NCBI RefSeq assembly: GCF_027887165.1 | Contig: NC_077233.1 | Location: 180,257,207-180,321,206, forward strand | Reading direction: 5' to 3' | DNA length: 64,000 nucleotides | From: Monodelphis domestica | Taxonomy: Eukaryota; Chordata; Mammalia; Didelphimorphia; Didelphidae | Shown here: in pieces, positions 10,437 to 23,000 of the stretch | Numbering within the stretch: the stretch's first letter is position 1 | Layout: every line of letters starts with the position of its first letter | Notes under the pieces: generated by a model | The model's database searches: none | What the model saw: only the letters and a program-made list of their open reading frames with translations | What the model was told of the DNA's origin: nothing | Position numbers and translations under genes: made by a program

Positions 10437-10811
10437 GCGAGGGGCGTGGGGGAGCCGGCTGAGAGCGGCGGCTCCGAGGTGGCCGCGGCGCCATGGGGGG
10501 GCGGTAGGAGCGGGCCCGGCGGGCCGTGTGGGGGAGAAGAGGCAGCGGCAGTTGTAGGGCTCATCTCCCCGGCGGCGGCCCGAGCGCGGCGGCGGTTGGC
10601 GGGCAGTAGCCCGGCCCTCCGGCGGGCCAGGCTGGGGCTGAGGGGGTGGGGTGTGTGGTGAGCTCGGGGCCTGGGGGGTGGGGAGGTGAAGGAGGCCCCG
10701 GGGTGGAGGGGAGAGAGAGCAGCCGGCCGCTGGGCCCCGCCGCCAGCTCGCCAGACGACGAGGACGACGAGGAGGAAGAGGAGGAAGAAGAAGGGGAGAG
10801 GAAGGAGGAGG
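10390..10811 (+). other. HAPSTR1: HAPSTR1 5' UTR (approximate)
   Basis: Very GC-rich leader. The only ATG between 10311 and the main start is the uORF at 10493. The last 55 bases before the start are a GAC/GAG/GGA purine-rich tract. The 5' boundary is uncertain because no transcription start can be read from the sequence. Confidence 0.55.
10493..10507 (+). promoter_or_regulatory. Minimal uORF, Met-Gly-Gly-Arg-stop
   Basis: ATG GGG GGG CGG TAG in the 5' leader, with G at -3, CC at -2/-1 and G at +4, so close to an ideal initiation context. The stop is 304 nt before the main ATG, enough for reinitiation. It could damp translation and relax it under stress. The sequence is seen; its use is inferred. 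Confidence 0.5.
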
Positions 10812-11034
10812 ATGGAGGATAAGAAGGAGGAAGGCGAATCCGAGATCCAGGAGCACGGGCCCGAGCATTGGTTCACCAAGTGGGAGCGGCAGTGCCTGGC
10901 CGAGGCCGAGCAGGAGGAGCAGCTGCCCCCAGAGCTGCAAGAAGAGGCGGCCGCTGCGCAGCCCGAGCACAAGCAGCAGAAGCTGTGGCACCTCTTCCAG
11001 AACTCGGCCACTGCCGTGGCCCAGCTTTACAAAG
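10812..11034 (+). CDS. HAPSTR1: HAPSTR1 coding exon 1
   Basis: Encodes residues 1-74 plus the first base of codon 75. It begins MEDKKEEGESEIQEHG and ends in an FQN-ATAV-LYK motif. The donor is AAAG|gtgagg, phase 1. The purine-rich tract running up to the ATG is continuous with the acidic start of the protein. The exon lies within the CpG island, as expected for a ubiquitously expressed gene. Confidence 0.95.
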
Positions 11035-14000
11035 GTGAGGGGCCGTGGGGTAGGGGGTGCCCTTCCGAACCCCAAAGACCTTCCTCTCTGCCCCCCCCTC
11101 CAAAAAAAAAAGCAGACTGGAGACACAAAATGGCGGAAGGTGGCGCCTCAGCTACGGGACCGGCCCCGGGGCCCGGGCGGTGGGGCGGAGTCGCCCCCGG
11201 CTCCCCCTCCTGACCCTGGCCTCCCCGGAGGTGGGGGAGGGGGAGCTCCCAGAGGGGCGATATGGGGGGAGAGGGAAGGAGGGCGGGTCTCCGCCCCGTT
11301 TCAGGTAAGGACCCGAGGGGTGGGGCTGTGTTGGGGTGGGGAAGCCTTGCCTTCCGGGGACGGGACCGGCGGGTCTCCCAGCCTCAGAACTCCCTCCTCC
11401 CTTACCCAAGATGGCGAAGCTGGGCCCGTGGTGGGGGGAGGCGGGGAGGGGCCCTGGGCTCGGGGGCATGGGAAGCGCTCTGGGCCGCGAGCTTCTCAGG
11501 GGTCTCACCCTGGGGGGCGCCCGCCCGAGATTGCATGCCCTTCTTGGGGTGGTGTGAAAAGCTGACGGGTGTCGGGTGGGTGTGGGCAGGGGCGGAGTAG
11601 GACGGTGGGCGTCGGGTTATCCCAGGCCGGGCCCGGAAGCCGGGTCCTCCTCCGCTTTGCCTGGGTCAGACACCGCCACCAAGACCGCTGCCAAATCTAG
11701 GAAAAGGGGAGGAGGAGGCCGCGGCTGCGGCGGTATCAACAAAATGGCGAAGGAAGGGCTGGCTCTATTGTGCCCGGGGATCCCGGAGCCGCAGCCGAGG
11801 GAGGGGCCGCTGCTCGAGGTCGAGCTTGGGAGGTTTACTCTGCTGCGGCCTTGCGGCCTGTGGCCCTGGCCTGGAGGGCTTGAGATGTGGGGGTCAGCGA
11901 CCGGCCTTCCCACGGTCTGTAAGGCTCTAAACCTCTGAACAAAATGGCGAAAGCTAACATGGCCGTTCAGAGTGACTGACTCCAAAATCTTATTTTTTCT
12001 CTGTGTGTGTCTGTTCCTTAGATCGAGTGTGTCAACAGCAAGGACTTTCCCTCTGGGTTCCCTTCCAAAATGCAGCCACTGCCGTTACCAACCTCTACAA
12101 AGGTAAAGATGACTTATGCCCCTTTTCAGGCTTAAGGATAAGTAGTCTGTAACACTGTAGTGGATTTCTAAAGTTGGTGTTAGGGAGCTTCTTTTTGCCT
12201 CTGTTGTGGGCAGGAGATTGTTTACAGTTTCTAGAATAATTGATTAAATGACTAACTGACCTTAAATCTCAAAATATTCTTGTATTCTAATTAAATATCA
12301 TGAAGTATTGCACTGTAGATGAGGAATACAGGAAGCAAAACAGTTTTTTGCCCATTGGTCACAATGGGAACAACACTTGTAGCTGTCTTATTCAAAAACA
12401 TCAGATGATTGCTCAGCTATATCTAGATTTAAGATTCACAATTTGAGCGTTTAGTGCTTTAAAACACCTCAGGTTTGAGCATTTTGGTGGTTAGTAGTGG
12501 ATCCTAATATTCTCTAATAAGTTAAAATTTACTTTTTTAGACTACTTCATACCTGATAGTAAACTTTTGGCAGGCGTCTGTTCTTTCCACTGACCATATT
12601 TTGATGTTGGTGACTTTGCATAATGAACTTCTTTTTTTTGATGACATCAAAACCTCTCCATGGGTCATTCACAACTGTTGTTCAGCTTCTTTGGCAATGA
12701 AGCATTGCATTTTATACCGCACTGATTTTGAAAATAAGGAATATATTCTTTGGTTGAAAATATTTATAAGCCAGGTGATTAGACATTCATTTATCCCAAA
12801 GAAGGTTTAGGAAGTAAACTACTTGATTTTAAAAGACAGAATAGCTTACAGCAGTAATGGGGTTTCTTTGTATGGCTAGTGATGTCTAGCTGTTTCTTGT
12901 TTCCACAGTTTAGGATTACATGGGAGTTATAGGAATGAGTAGGCAAAAGCAGTATTCTTTAGGTAAAGGTATTTATTTTTTCTCTTTGAGTTGTTCATTC
13001 TAGTTTCCTTTTCTGTCTAAAAGATTGATGTGTTCTTAAGAAGCATTTATTTTGTCTGCTAGTGGTTGAGACAGATAATAAATGGTGCATTGAATGTCTA
13101 AATGCCATGTTTATTTGACTGTCAATGTGGTAATTTAAAAGAACACAGAAAAAATTAAGGATGACTTTTAACTTTAAAGAAGTTAATAATGAAAACCCAA
13201 TGACACTGGTTGGAAAAAGACAGGCCAGAGTTTGTGCATGGTCTGAATTATAAAATATTTTAGAAGTGCAGTTGTATTACTTAAATACATGTCCTAAACT
13301 GAGGTATCAGTACTAAAAAGAAAAATGAGAAATTAATGAAAATGTAACTTAATGATAATGCATCTGAAATTCTTGGTTGCTGGATGCAAATTGAAATAAT
13401 TCCTAATTTCTTGAGTGCTCTTATAGGAAGAGCCATTTTAGAGTGGTCTCTATAACCACTGGAAATTTAGCAAAGGAGGAATTTTTTTTTTAGTCAAAAA
13501 ACATATTTTCAGTACATTTATTAATCCTGTAAATTCTGAAGTGAGTATGAGTAAGCTTTTAGGTAATAAGGGATTCGGCTTGTGAATAGGATTAAACATT
13601 TTACTTTAATGTAAATGGATGTTGCTGTATTTGAAATTTATGAACTATCATTTGTCATCCTTTTTTTTTTACTTTTAAAATGCATGAAGTTCTTTGAAAA
13701 AAAATTTTGACCATCCTTTAATATTAGAAGCAGAATTTTTTTTCTTTTTTTTTTGTATCTCATTCTTAAAATTAAAAAGATCAAAGGATCATAGATTTAG
13801 GAATGGAAGGGATCCTCAGGGTCTAGTGCAAACTTCTCATTTTACATTTGAGGAGTCCCAGAGTTTGTAACTTACTCATTGTCATTGTTATACTGGTAAT
13901 AAAGTGGCAGAACTGGCTTCAGATGCAGTATTCTTTCCATTTGCTTCTCATCCCTAAGGTCATTATTTAAATACAATTTAAAAGAATTTTGATAGTGCAA

Positions 14001-17000
14001 TTTCTTACTTAGTAGCAATGGATTAAGAATTGGAAAGAACTATAGCTATTATTTTGTCAGTGCGGAAACAAGCACACAGTGAGAGTGACTTTTCTAAGGC
14101 CACATAGCACAGAGAGGATTTTTCTAAGGCCACATAGCACAGAGAGGATTTGAACCTAGACTTTTTGACTCTAATGCTTTTTCCACTATACTGTGTTGTA
14201 GCATTATCATGTAAACAAATTATTTTCAATATTGAAGTGGAAGTATAGATATCAAATAAAAGAAGTAATATATAATTCTTAAATTATTTAAGAATTATAT
14301 TAAGAATTATTTATATTTAAGAATTCTATTATTTAATTATCTTAAATTATTTAAGAATATATAGTACTTCTCAACCTTTTTGGTCTCAGGGTCCTTTCAT
14401 ATGCTTAGACTTTTGTGTATGTTGATTATTTCTATCTAAATACCATGTTAGAAATTAAAACATCCTAGTATTTTTATGAAAATAGTTTTTACTTTGAGGA
14501 TTTTCTATAAAAGGGTTTGGGGAATTTCAGGATTCCCCAGACTACACTTAGAAAAACCACTGCTTTAATATTAGGAATTGTTAAGCTGTATTATTATATT
14601 CAGTAAATTAAGAATGGCACATTTTGGGAATTTTGGGGGAACTCTTTCAAATCTAAAATGAGCTCTACTGGCAAGATGAACTTAAACCCTAAGGGCCCCT
14701 TTTTAAGGGCCTTTTGGTTGCAAGTTCAACCACTTGATTTGCTGACTGATTGTGTTTGCAAAGTTTGAAGCTTTTGGTCCAAAAGCATTCCTTCCATATT
14801 TAACATTATCTTCTTTTAAAGGTTAAAGTAATTCTTCCTATCTTTTGAGCCTTCTTTTATCAGTTGTGTTAATGAGATGATTTTTCTCTAGGGAAGGGGG
14901 GCTCCCATCTGTTACTTCTGTCCTCTGGGGAAGGTGGGAAGGTGTTCCCATTGGTCCCTAGCTTAATTGCTGGAGAATTGACCCTGATCATAAATAGTGA
15001 TTTAAATTCTTTATTTGAGGTGCCCCTCAGCCCCTTTCATAAAATTTTAGGGAACTCAATTAGATAAAAAAAAGCTTAGGGTACTTTTTCAATCCTTGCC
15101 CACCCTCTGCTTTTAGGGCTTTAAAAAAAAAAATTAACTGACTCTGGCTTTGAAGTGGTTTTGGGGAAAGGGGTTTGTGTGGCAACAGTAAATGGCTCTA
15201 GCTGCTAACTTCTGATCCAAAGAAACTTCTCATTAAGTTTTATCTAATATTTCTTCCAATTCTGTTGTAGTTTATTTTGGGGCTGTTTTTCTTAGTTTTC
15301 CATTTTTTTTGAATCCTATCTACTACTACTGCTTAGTATTTTGAGGGAATTACCTTGTAGTGATTGTGTTAGATGTGCCTATAGGTTCATAGGATCCTAT
15401 AATTTAGAGATGGTCAGAGAGCATGGTACATTGGAAAGAACTCTAACTCCAGATTCAGGAGGCTTGGGTTCAAATTCAAACTTTGACACAATTAACTTAC
15501 CTTGTACTCAGTTTCCTTAATTGTAAAATAAGGTAGTTGGACTAGAGTTGCTGAGGTTCATTTTAAAGCTCAAAATTTGTGATCTTGAATGCTTGGGACT
15601 ACTTAATTAGTAGAGCTAGGGTTCTAACTTTTTGAGGGTTCTTTCACTTTTGCATCATCAGACTTTTCTTTCCATTACACCATGACTGACTTGTTAGCAT
15701 TTATGTAGCCCAAACTGCTCGTAAATAGTATAATATTGTAGTTGGTGCAAATAGTCAAGTTAGTGCATCTTAAGAGTTGTTAAAAAAATTCTCTCTTTGA
15801 CTAGTGTTTTAGTTGAATTGTATTAGTTTTTATATATTCCATTTATAAGCATTAGTTTTTTATTTGAACTCCTAACTCCAACCTCAAAGAAACATCTTTG
15901 TTCTATTCTTCATTCTATGCCTTTTCATCTTTTCATACCTTCCTTTTTTCAAAGTGCTAAACATTCCAGTAGTACAGACTATAGTAGCATTTTTAGGGCT
16001 AGTGGTCAGGAACATTTCTTGGGAAATGTTTTTGTTGTACATGTTTTTTTTTTCTTTTTTGAATCACTGTCCATTTTGTGGCCTTTATATGGAGAAGTCA
16101 ACTAGAGGACGTTAAGATTCTGAAGGTCAGAGGAGGGTGCATTCTTAATGGAGATTAGGTCATCAAAACTTTATGAAGACTAGATAGTTAATAAAATCTT
16201 TCATCCCTCTTTAAAATAATAGATTAATAAATTATTACCATTCAAGTGATATTGCTAGTTAACTTTAAGACTTTGTTTCAGACAGCTTTTAACCTAGTAT
16301 TCATGAAAGCACTCTTGAGTTTTTTTTGATGCATTTGTGTCTTCCTCAGAAAATCTAGGAATAAAATTAAAGAAAAAGCCTCATCCATCTATTTTGTGGA
16401 TAAGATATTTTAATTAGTTAACATTGTTTTGTAGCAGTTTTTTTTTCTTTATTCCTGGGCCTTAATCTTTTGAATTTGATGAAAAGTGATGTTCTAAAGT
16501 CTTACGTTCTGCATGCTATTTAATATTCTTGTTTTATTTACCACTTCCATAGTAACACTGTTTTTATTGAGAGGCAACAAGGTAGTAAGTAGACTTGGAA
16601 TCAAGAGAACTGATAGTGAAGTCTGGCCATGATATGTAACTCTGGGCCTTTGCTTCCTTATTTATTCCTGTGAAGAAAGAGCTCAGTGGTAATGAGACAT
16701 GAGTTATTATTGAGGCATTAGTGTCGGGAGTCAGGAGATCTGGGTTCTAGTGCCTGGGCTCTCTACTACTCAAAAAAGCTCTTTGAAATCAAACCCATAC
16801 ATTAAGCTATTGTCAAAATAACTGAAACATTTTTTACCCAAATCAGATTTTTGAATGTTTTTGTTTTGTTATAAGTTCACTTTTTCATTGGACCATTTAG
16901 ATGTTTACTTTAAATTCCTTATATTAATCACAATTTGTATTCTATCCTTTTCAACCCACACCTTCTTAGTATCATTTCTAAGACAGAAGAGTAGCAAGGG

Positions 17001-20000
17001 CTAGGTAATTGGGTATGTGATTTGCCCAAGGTTACACAAGTAGGAAGTGTCAAAGGTCAGATTTGAACTCAGGTCCTCTCAACTCCAGGCCTGTTGCTCT
17101 ATGGAGCCACTGGATACTCTCAATATACTGCTCCTGGATTGTTTTTCTTGTTTCTAAAATGCTATCATTTGTTGTGTTGTTGAGGATTTTTGAGTATGTC
17201 AAAGAATGAAAACTTACAGATTTTAATTTTGTTAGTATATTCTAGAAGTGCTAATTCAGCTCTTGGAATATTTCTAGGTGGCATTATGGATGTTAGTTCT
17301 GACTTTTAATCTATGCAGGAATTTCTCTGATGGATGTATGTGTATCTGGCTACTTGTTTGTAATATGGTTTTAGATTGCCTGATGACACTGAAAGAGGTT
17401 GAGTGACTTCTCTCCATGGTCACATATCTGGGTTGGAGACAAGGTTTGAAATGAATCTAGAGCTTCTTAACTTCTTCAGCCTTCTTTGCACTATTCCCTA
17501 ATTTTAAGTTTTTTAAAAATTGATGTCTAATTATATAAATTAATATACTAGGTAGTATTTGAAAACATTTATAATATTCCATAGATGTAGGTGATTTTTG
17601 CCTTGAAAGGAACTCCTTAAAGACAGTTTTCTTTAGTTTTTAATTTTTTTCTTTATGGTTATTTCACACTTGGATCAGGCCAGGTAGCAAACGCTTATGT
17701 GAGATGAATCTGAAAAGTTTTTTGTTCTTTGTAGACAGCTAGTTAGTTGTATGATTTTAATAATGTTTTGCAATGATTACATTTGTTGACTTTGGGCTGT
17801 GGTTCTGATATTGGTGAACTTGGAAGACTTCCGATCAAACAAAAATAACCTGAAATGCTGTAACATTTAGTCTTTAAATAATATCTAATTTTCAAATTAT
17901 AATAGAACTATATACCTAAAACTTGCATTGAAATGTAGACTGTAGCTGATCTGAAGTGTCTGTTCTATGAGACAACATTTATTTTTAGTAAGAAAAGACT
18001 GGTTATATGAAGTTTAAATGTCTTTATGATACTTGGACTTTGGCCTTAGGAAGTAGTTTTGGATACCAATAGTGGCTTGCTTGCTAGTAAATGTTTTTAA
18101 CAATTGTCACTTTGGGAAATAATATATCCGTTTAATCTGCATAATATGTTTTCTTCATGATTTAAATCTAGACAATCAACAAAACAAATCAAGCCCTGAT
18201 TTGTAGCATTTGCTCATTTCTGAGTAAGTGCTCACACTGAAAATGTAACAATAGTAGCCTGTTCCAGCTGGCTCCAATTTACCCTTTGATACTAATACTC
18301 CCCTCCATGGATGTACTTATTGGTAGGAGCCTTAAGAACTGTCAGATTTAGAGATTAGGAGTTACAGTTTGTTTGAGGCATTCAGAGATATGAAGTAGGA
18401 TGTAACTGTTGAAGTTGATCCTTTATTATAAGGGTTCATTGTATTATTGGATCCTGAATTGGTTAAAATTACTGAATTTAGAATTTAAAGACTTAGATTA
18501 AAATGCTGTCTTTAACACATAGAGAAATGTCCTTCAAAGTTAGTCCATGTAATTCCTCTAACCCTTAGTTTCCTCATCTGCAAAATGATGATAATGTTAA
18601 ACTATGTATCCCACAGGGTTCTTGTGAGAAAAACGAGATAAATCTTACTGTACAATATAAATGTGTTACTGGGCTTTTCTTGTAGGTAGTTGAGGTCTCT
18701 TAATAAAGAGAAAATTTTGTATTAGTTTTAGTCCATCTAAAGTCACAAATAAGCATTGCCATGCTATCTAAAATGAATAAGATAAGAAAAATAACATTAT
18801 TTTCAAACAGATCATTAATGAATTTTAAAAGTTTTTATTTCTCTCCCATGCATTTGAATCACTGCTTAGGGAAATGACTGAAATTGGAGAATCTTTGGAA
18901 GTAGGCTATCTTTGCAACACTGTGTATTAATTTAATGGTACACAGCTTAATGGTTGTCATCCCAGAAATATAAAAGCATGCACTTGAACATCTTAAACAT
19001 AGCTGACTGCATGTTTTTGTATGCTGCATTTCTGAAACTTTATTTACAAAACATTGAGTTCTATTTTCTAAAGTCTCTTTGCCCAGCCTCCATATTGTAA
19101 GTGAAGATAGTAAGGTCTTACAACAAATTTCTGAGCTGAAGTGACTGACCTACATAAGTGTACCAGCAAGAGTTCAAAATTAATACATAGCTATAAGCAG
19201 CATAAGATTTTTAAAATCACATCTTAAAATCTGCATGATTTTTTGCCTGTGATCTTTATTGAAAAATTTGACTTGTCACTTTATGTTCTCCCATCAAAAT
19301 AAAATTCATTAGCCTAGAATCAACAAATGTCATTGTCTTTAGCCACTTTTTCTTAGTTATTCTCACTTTGGTTTGTCTTAATTTTTTGCTTTTCGTTTTT
19401 GCTGTGACTTTTCATTTTTCTGTGATTTGAATTTATATATTTCCTTGCCTATTTATCTTATATTTTGAACTGTCCAAGCTTGTTGTGTATTTGTTTTGTA
19501 TTATCTTTGTTGCTTAAATTTGTATTTCTCTGCCTTTTATTACTAGAATGTTGTAATTTGAAAAGAGTCTTGCTTCCATTCAGTTCCACTTAAAATATAT
19601 CCTTTCTAAATTATCTTTTGTCCTTGGCTATTAAAGAATGCTTAGCTAGAGAATGAAGAGTGAGGTAGGATTTAGACTAGTCTAATTCATCAACATGACT
19701 TAAAAGGTTTTTTTTTAGCTTAGACTTGAACTTCTTGACTGCTTTGAGTCAATGACTTTCTCTTTCTTTAATATGCTAGAAGTCAAAAGAGAGGAGGTGC
19801 TATGAAGCCAATGAGGTTTCTTAGAATTTCACTTTTTTTTTTTATGGCTACTTACCTTTTCCCTAATCATAGGGCTGGAAGTAACTTCCTTTGTCAATTA
19901 TGAAAAAGTGTATGTTATTTGGCTCTTCTTGCTATTAGATTTAAGTCTATTTTCTCTTGTATTCTTAGTGGAAATATAATTGAATATGATATTTTTTTAG

Positions 20001-23000
20001 GTTTAATTAAACCAGTAGATTAAATTATTCAGAGTTGTGTGGAAATTTGTAATTGAGCTCTTAAAGTGTACAGAAAAAAATCCCATTTTTTTAAAAGTAA
20101 AATTTTATTTTGAGCAAACCCAATAAATTAAAACAAAAGGGTTAAAACCATACAGTTGCAACTATTTACATTTTAAAAATATATAAATTATTCTCTTTTC
20201 CTGATCTAGCTAATATTTAAAAGAATTTTTGCACGTTATTTTTGTAATTCTGTCTTTTAATAGTTTTGTTACTTAGATTCATGCCATTTGTATTTATATC
20301 AGTTATTTCCAGATATGCATCCTGACTCCACAACCACTATATGAATCCCACTTGTAACAAAATCAAGCGAAATTATATAGTTGAGTGACTATGGAACAAT
20401 TTTGCATTTTGTTCATTGTATCTAATAAGAATCTAACTCATAATGGGAGAAATTTTTTGTTTTGTTTTTGTTATTGAGTGATATATGTCCCAGTCTTATT
20501 TTCCATGTTGCCAAATTTTTATTTTTTATTTAGTTTGGGATTCATTATAATAATGGAATTACTTTCTATTATTTGAGACTATAGCTAGTCAGTCATTGTT
20601 TCAAAGAGCTGACTTTTTCTTCCAAAGATGTGCCTAGATTAAAAGCACACAAGATTTGACACTGCAGAGGAAGAATAAAATAAATTGAAGAACTTTTTTC
20701 CCCCATTTTATGAAAGAATTCTTTTCTTTATAAAAAGGCCAGGAATAAGGAATATGCTTTATTTACAAATGATTAGAAATGCATTGTTGATTTACTACCA
20801 AGATTTGGAAACAAGCTACAGTGATTTTTCTAAACCCTTATACTTGCTTTCTTAGAATTAATCCTGTGTCAGTTCCATGGGCTAAGGTTCCATGGTAAGT
20901 GCTAGGAAATTGAGGTAAAGTGACTCCCCCAGGGTCACACATAGCTAGGGAATGTTAGAGGCAAATATGAAGCCAGGAACAACTCCCTCTTCCCCCAGTG
21001 ACTCTTTAAGATTTTATAGTATTTGTCATTAGAGCAACTGCACCAGGGTTTATAGATTAACAGGGTTCATTTTATTTTGAAGTGGAAAAGTGCGATAAAG
21101 TGAGAAGGTGCTGTGACAAATTTTAGTACAAGATTCTAGGTTTTTAAATCTATAGATATTAGAAGTAGTTTGTACTAGAGTCTGGGACTCCTGACATAAC
21201 TGCAATGTACCCTGGAATACATGAGTGATATAAAGTTTTTTATTTCTTCCTGAAGTTTTTAAACATTTTATAACCTTTAAAAATAGTTTTAAAATGTACT
21301 ATTAAGACTTGCTGTGTTGCATATGCTTTTTTATTAGATCTACTAAGTCCTGTGGGAATGAATTTCTAAAATGGCATTGTAATTTAAAATGTAAACATCT
21401 GATTTCATATAAGTTTTGAAAAACTTGCTATTTTAGATCTGCATCTAATTGCTTTAGCATATAGCTTAAGATTTGGAGTTAGGTAAAATATTATGTATGA
21501 TATTTCCAAGTCAGTTTAACACTAACTTTTTATAAGTTTAAAAGAAATTCTTTCTTTGATTATATTGAAACCATTCCCAGTTTCTTGGGTCTGTGCTGTT
21601 TGTAAAAGTTCTACTTTGGAAACATTTAAAAAAAAAAACTGATAATTTTTTTTTTAATTTAACAGAAAGCGTGGATGCCCATCAACGAAGTTTTGATCTA
21701 GGAATTCAAATTGGCTATCAGCGACGCAATAAGGATGTGTTAGCATGGGTTAAAAAACGCAGAAGAACTATTCGTAGAGAAGACTTGATCAGCTTCCTCT
21801 GTGGAAAAGTTCCTCCTCCACGAAACTCTAGAGCTCCCCCAAGACTAACTGTAGTATCCCCTAACCGAGCTACTTCAACAGAAACTAGCTCATCTGTAGA
21901 GACTGATTTGCAACCCTTCCGTGAAGCCATAGCTCTGCATGGTAAAGCTTTTTAAAAACATTTTTCTGCTAAAAATGATTATGACTTGTTTGGACTTCTT
22001 TTCATGTTCATAGTTGAATTTAGGCATGCTGTCTATTTTTTCTATTACAGTTAAGGTGTTATTGGTATAATAACATTGGTAGGTGTTATTAGAAATATAT
22101 ATATATGTATGTACATATACATACATATATATATGAGGCTAACCAAGAAGTTAGGTAAACATATTCTAAGATTGCTATTTAGTCCAAATTTTCTGATATC
22201 CCAAATGCTGTTTTGAGATAAATCTGTGCCAAGTATGTGTTGGTAGGCAATGAAAATGATATTCTTAAATTCACAGTGTTCTTCACAATCAATTGGATTT
22301 GCTTACCTCATACATGATGATTATTCTTTATTACTAAGAACATGTAACATTTATAATTATCGTGGCCTATCTAATTACAACTCATTTGTAAGGATTCAGT
22401 GAAGCAGTAGAATGTGGATAAATTTCTTTGCAAGTCGCTTTAAAAGTACCATTTAAAAAAATCTGTAGTGATGATGAGCTTATGACCAACTAGAGATGGG
22501 AATTATGAATGAATTTTACTTTATTTACTCTCCCTCTAGTTTTTTTTTTAATCCATACCTTCTTAGAATTAATAAGAATTGATTCCAAGGCATTAGGGTG
22601 GAAAGGGGTAGGCAGTTGCGGTTAAGTGACTTGTCCATGGTCATACAGCTAGAAGTATCTGAGGCCAGAATTGAATTATTACTTTTGACATCATTTGGAA
22701 TGTTAGGGGCCCCATCAGGCTATATCCATTTCACTTTTCCCTGACTGAAATGAATATGAACCAAAGGCATTTTGGCTCAATAATTGCTTTCAGAAATACA
22801 GCTCATTGAAAAGCCTTTTTTGGGGGGCAGGTAGAGTATATCATTTATTCTAATAGTTAATATGTAATAATGTTGAAGAACTTTAATGTTTACATAGTAC
22901 TTCCCCTTTTCTCCCCCAATTAGAACTTGGTGCAAGTATTATTCCTGATATACAGATGAAGAAACAGGTTCAAAAAAGTTAGATGACTTAACAATGCCAT

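Larger units (their letters stand above)
9650..11950. promoter_or_regulatory. CpG island at the HAPSTR1 promoter
   Basis: CpG-dense and GC-rich DNA that contrasts sharply with the flanks and covers the promoter, 5' UTR, exon 1 and most of intron 1. The outer upstream part (9650-10000) holds a CACGTGAC E-box at 9908-9915 and a GCATGCGCA NRF1-like half site at 9987-9995. Boundaries are by eye. Minus-strand open frames here (for example 10394-11126) are composition artefacts. Confidence 0.9.
12103..21665 (+). other. HAPSTR1: HAPSTR1 intron 2
   Basis: 9563-bp GT-AG intron, AT-rich. The first 1.7 kb (12103-13780) and 18.7-20.8 kb hold no repeat I recognise. Relics seen: MIR-type SINEs, a MER58-like hAT at 14362 and tRNA-SINEs at 16946 and 20832. 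No further exon or RNA gene is recognised; open frames such as 12601-12810 lack any similarity I know. Confidence 0.85.

Noticed and set aside
10394..11126. Long minus-strand open frames (205 and 241 codons) opposite exon 1
   Set aside because: They mirror the GC-rich, stop-poor plus-strand exon and leader. The products are low-complexity Ser/Pro/Leu with no known domain.
12601..12810. 69-codon frame in intron 2 as an alternative exon
   Set aside because: No protein similarity I know and no convincing flanking splice sites. The known protein is complete without it.
21593..21665. Upstream extension of the exon 3 frame to an ATG
   Set aside because: It reads through the polypyrimidine tract and acceptor of intron 2. 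The spliced junction gives the known protein exactly.
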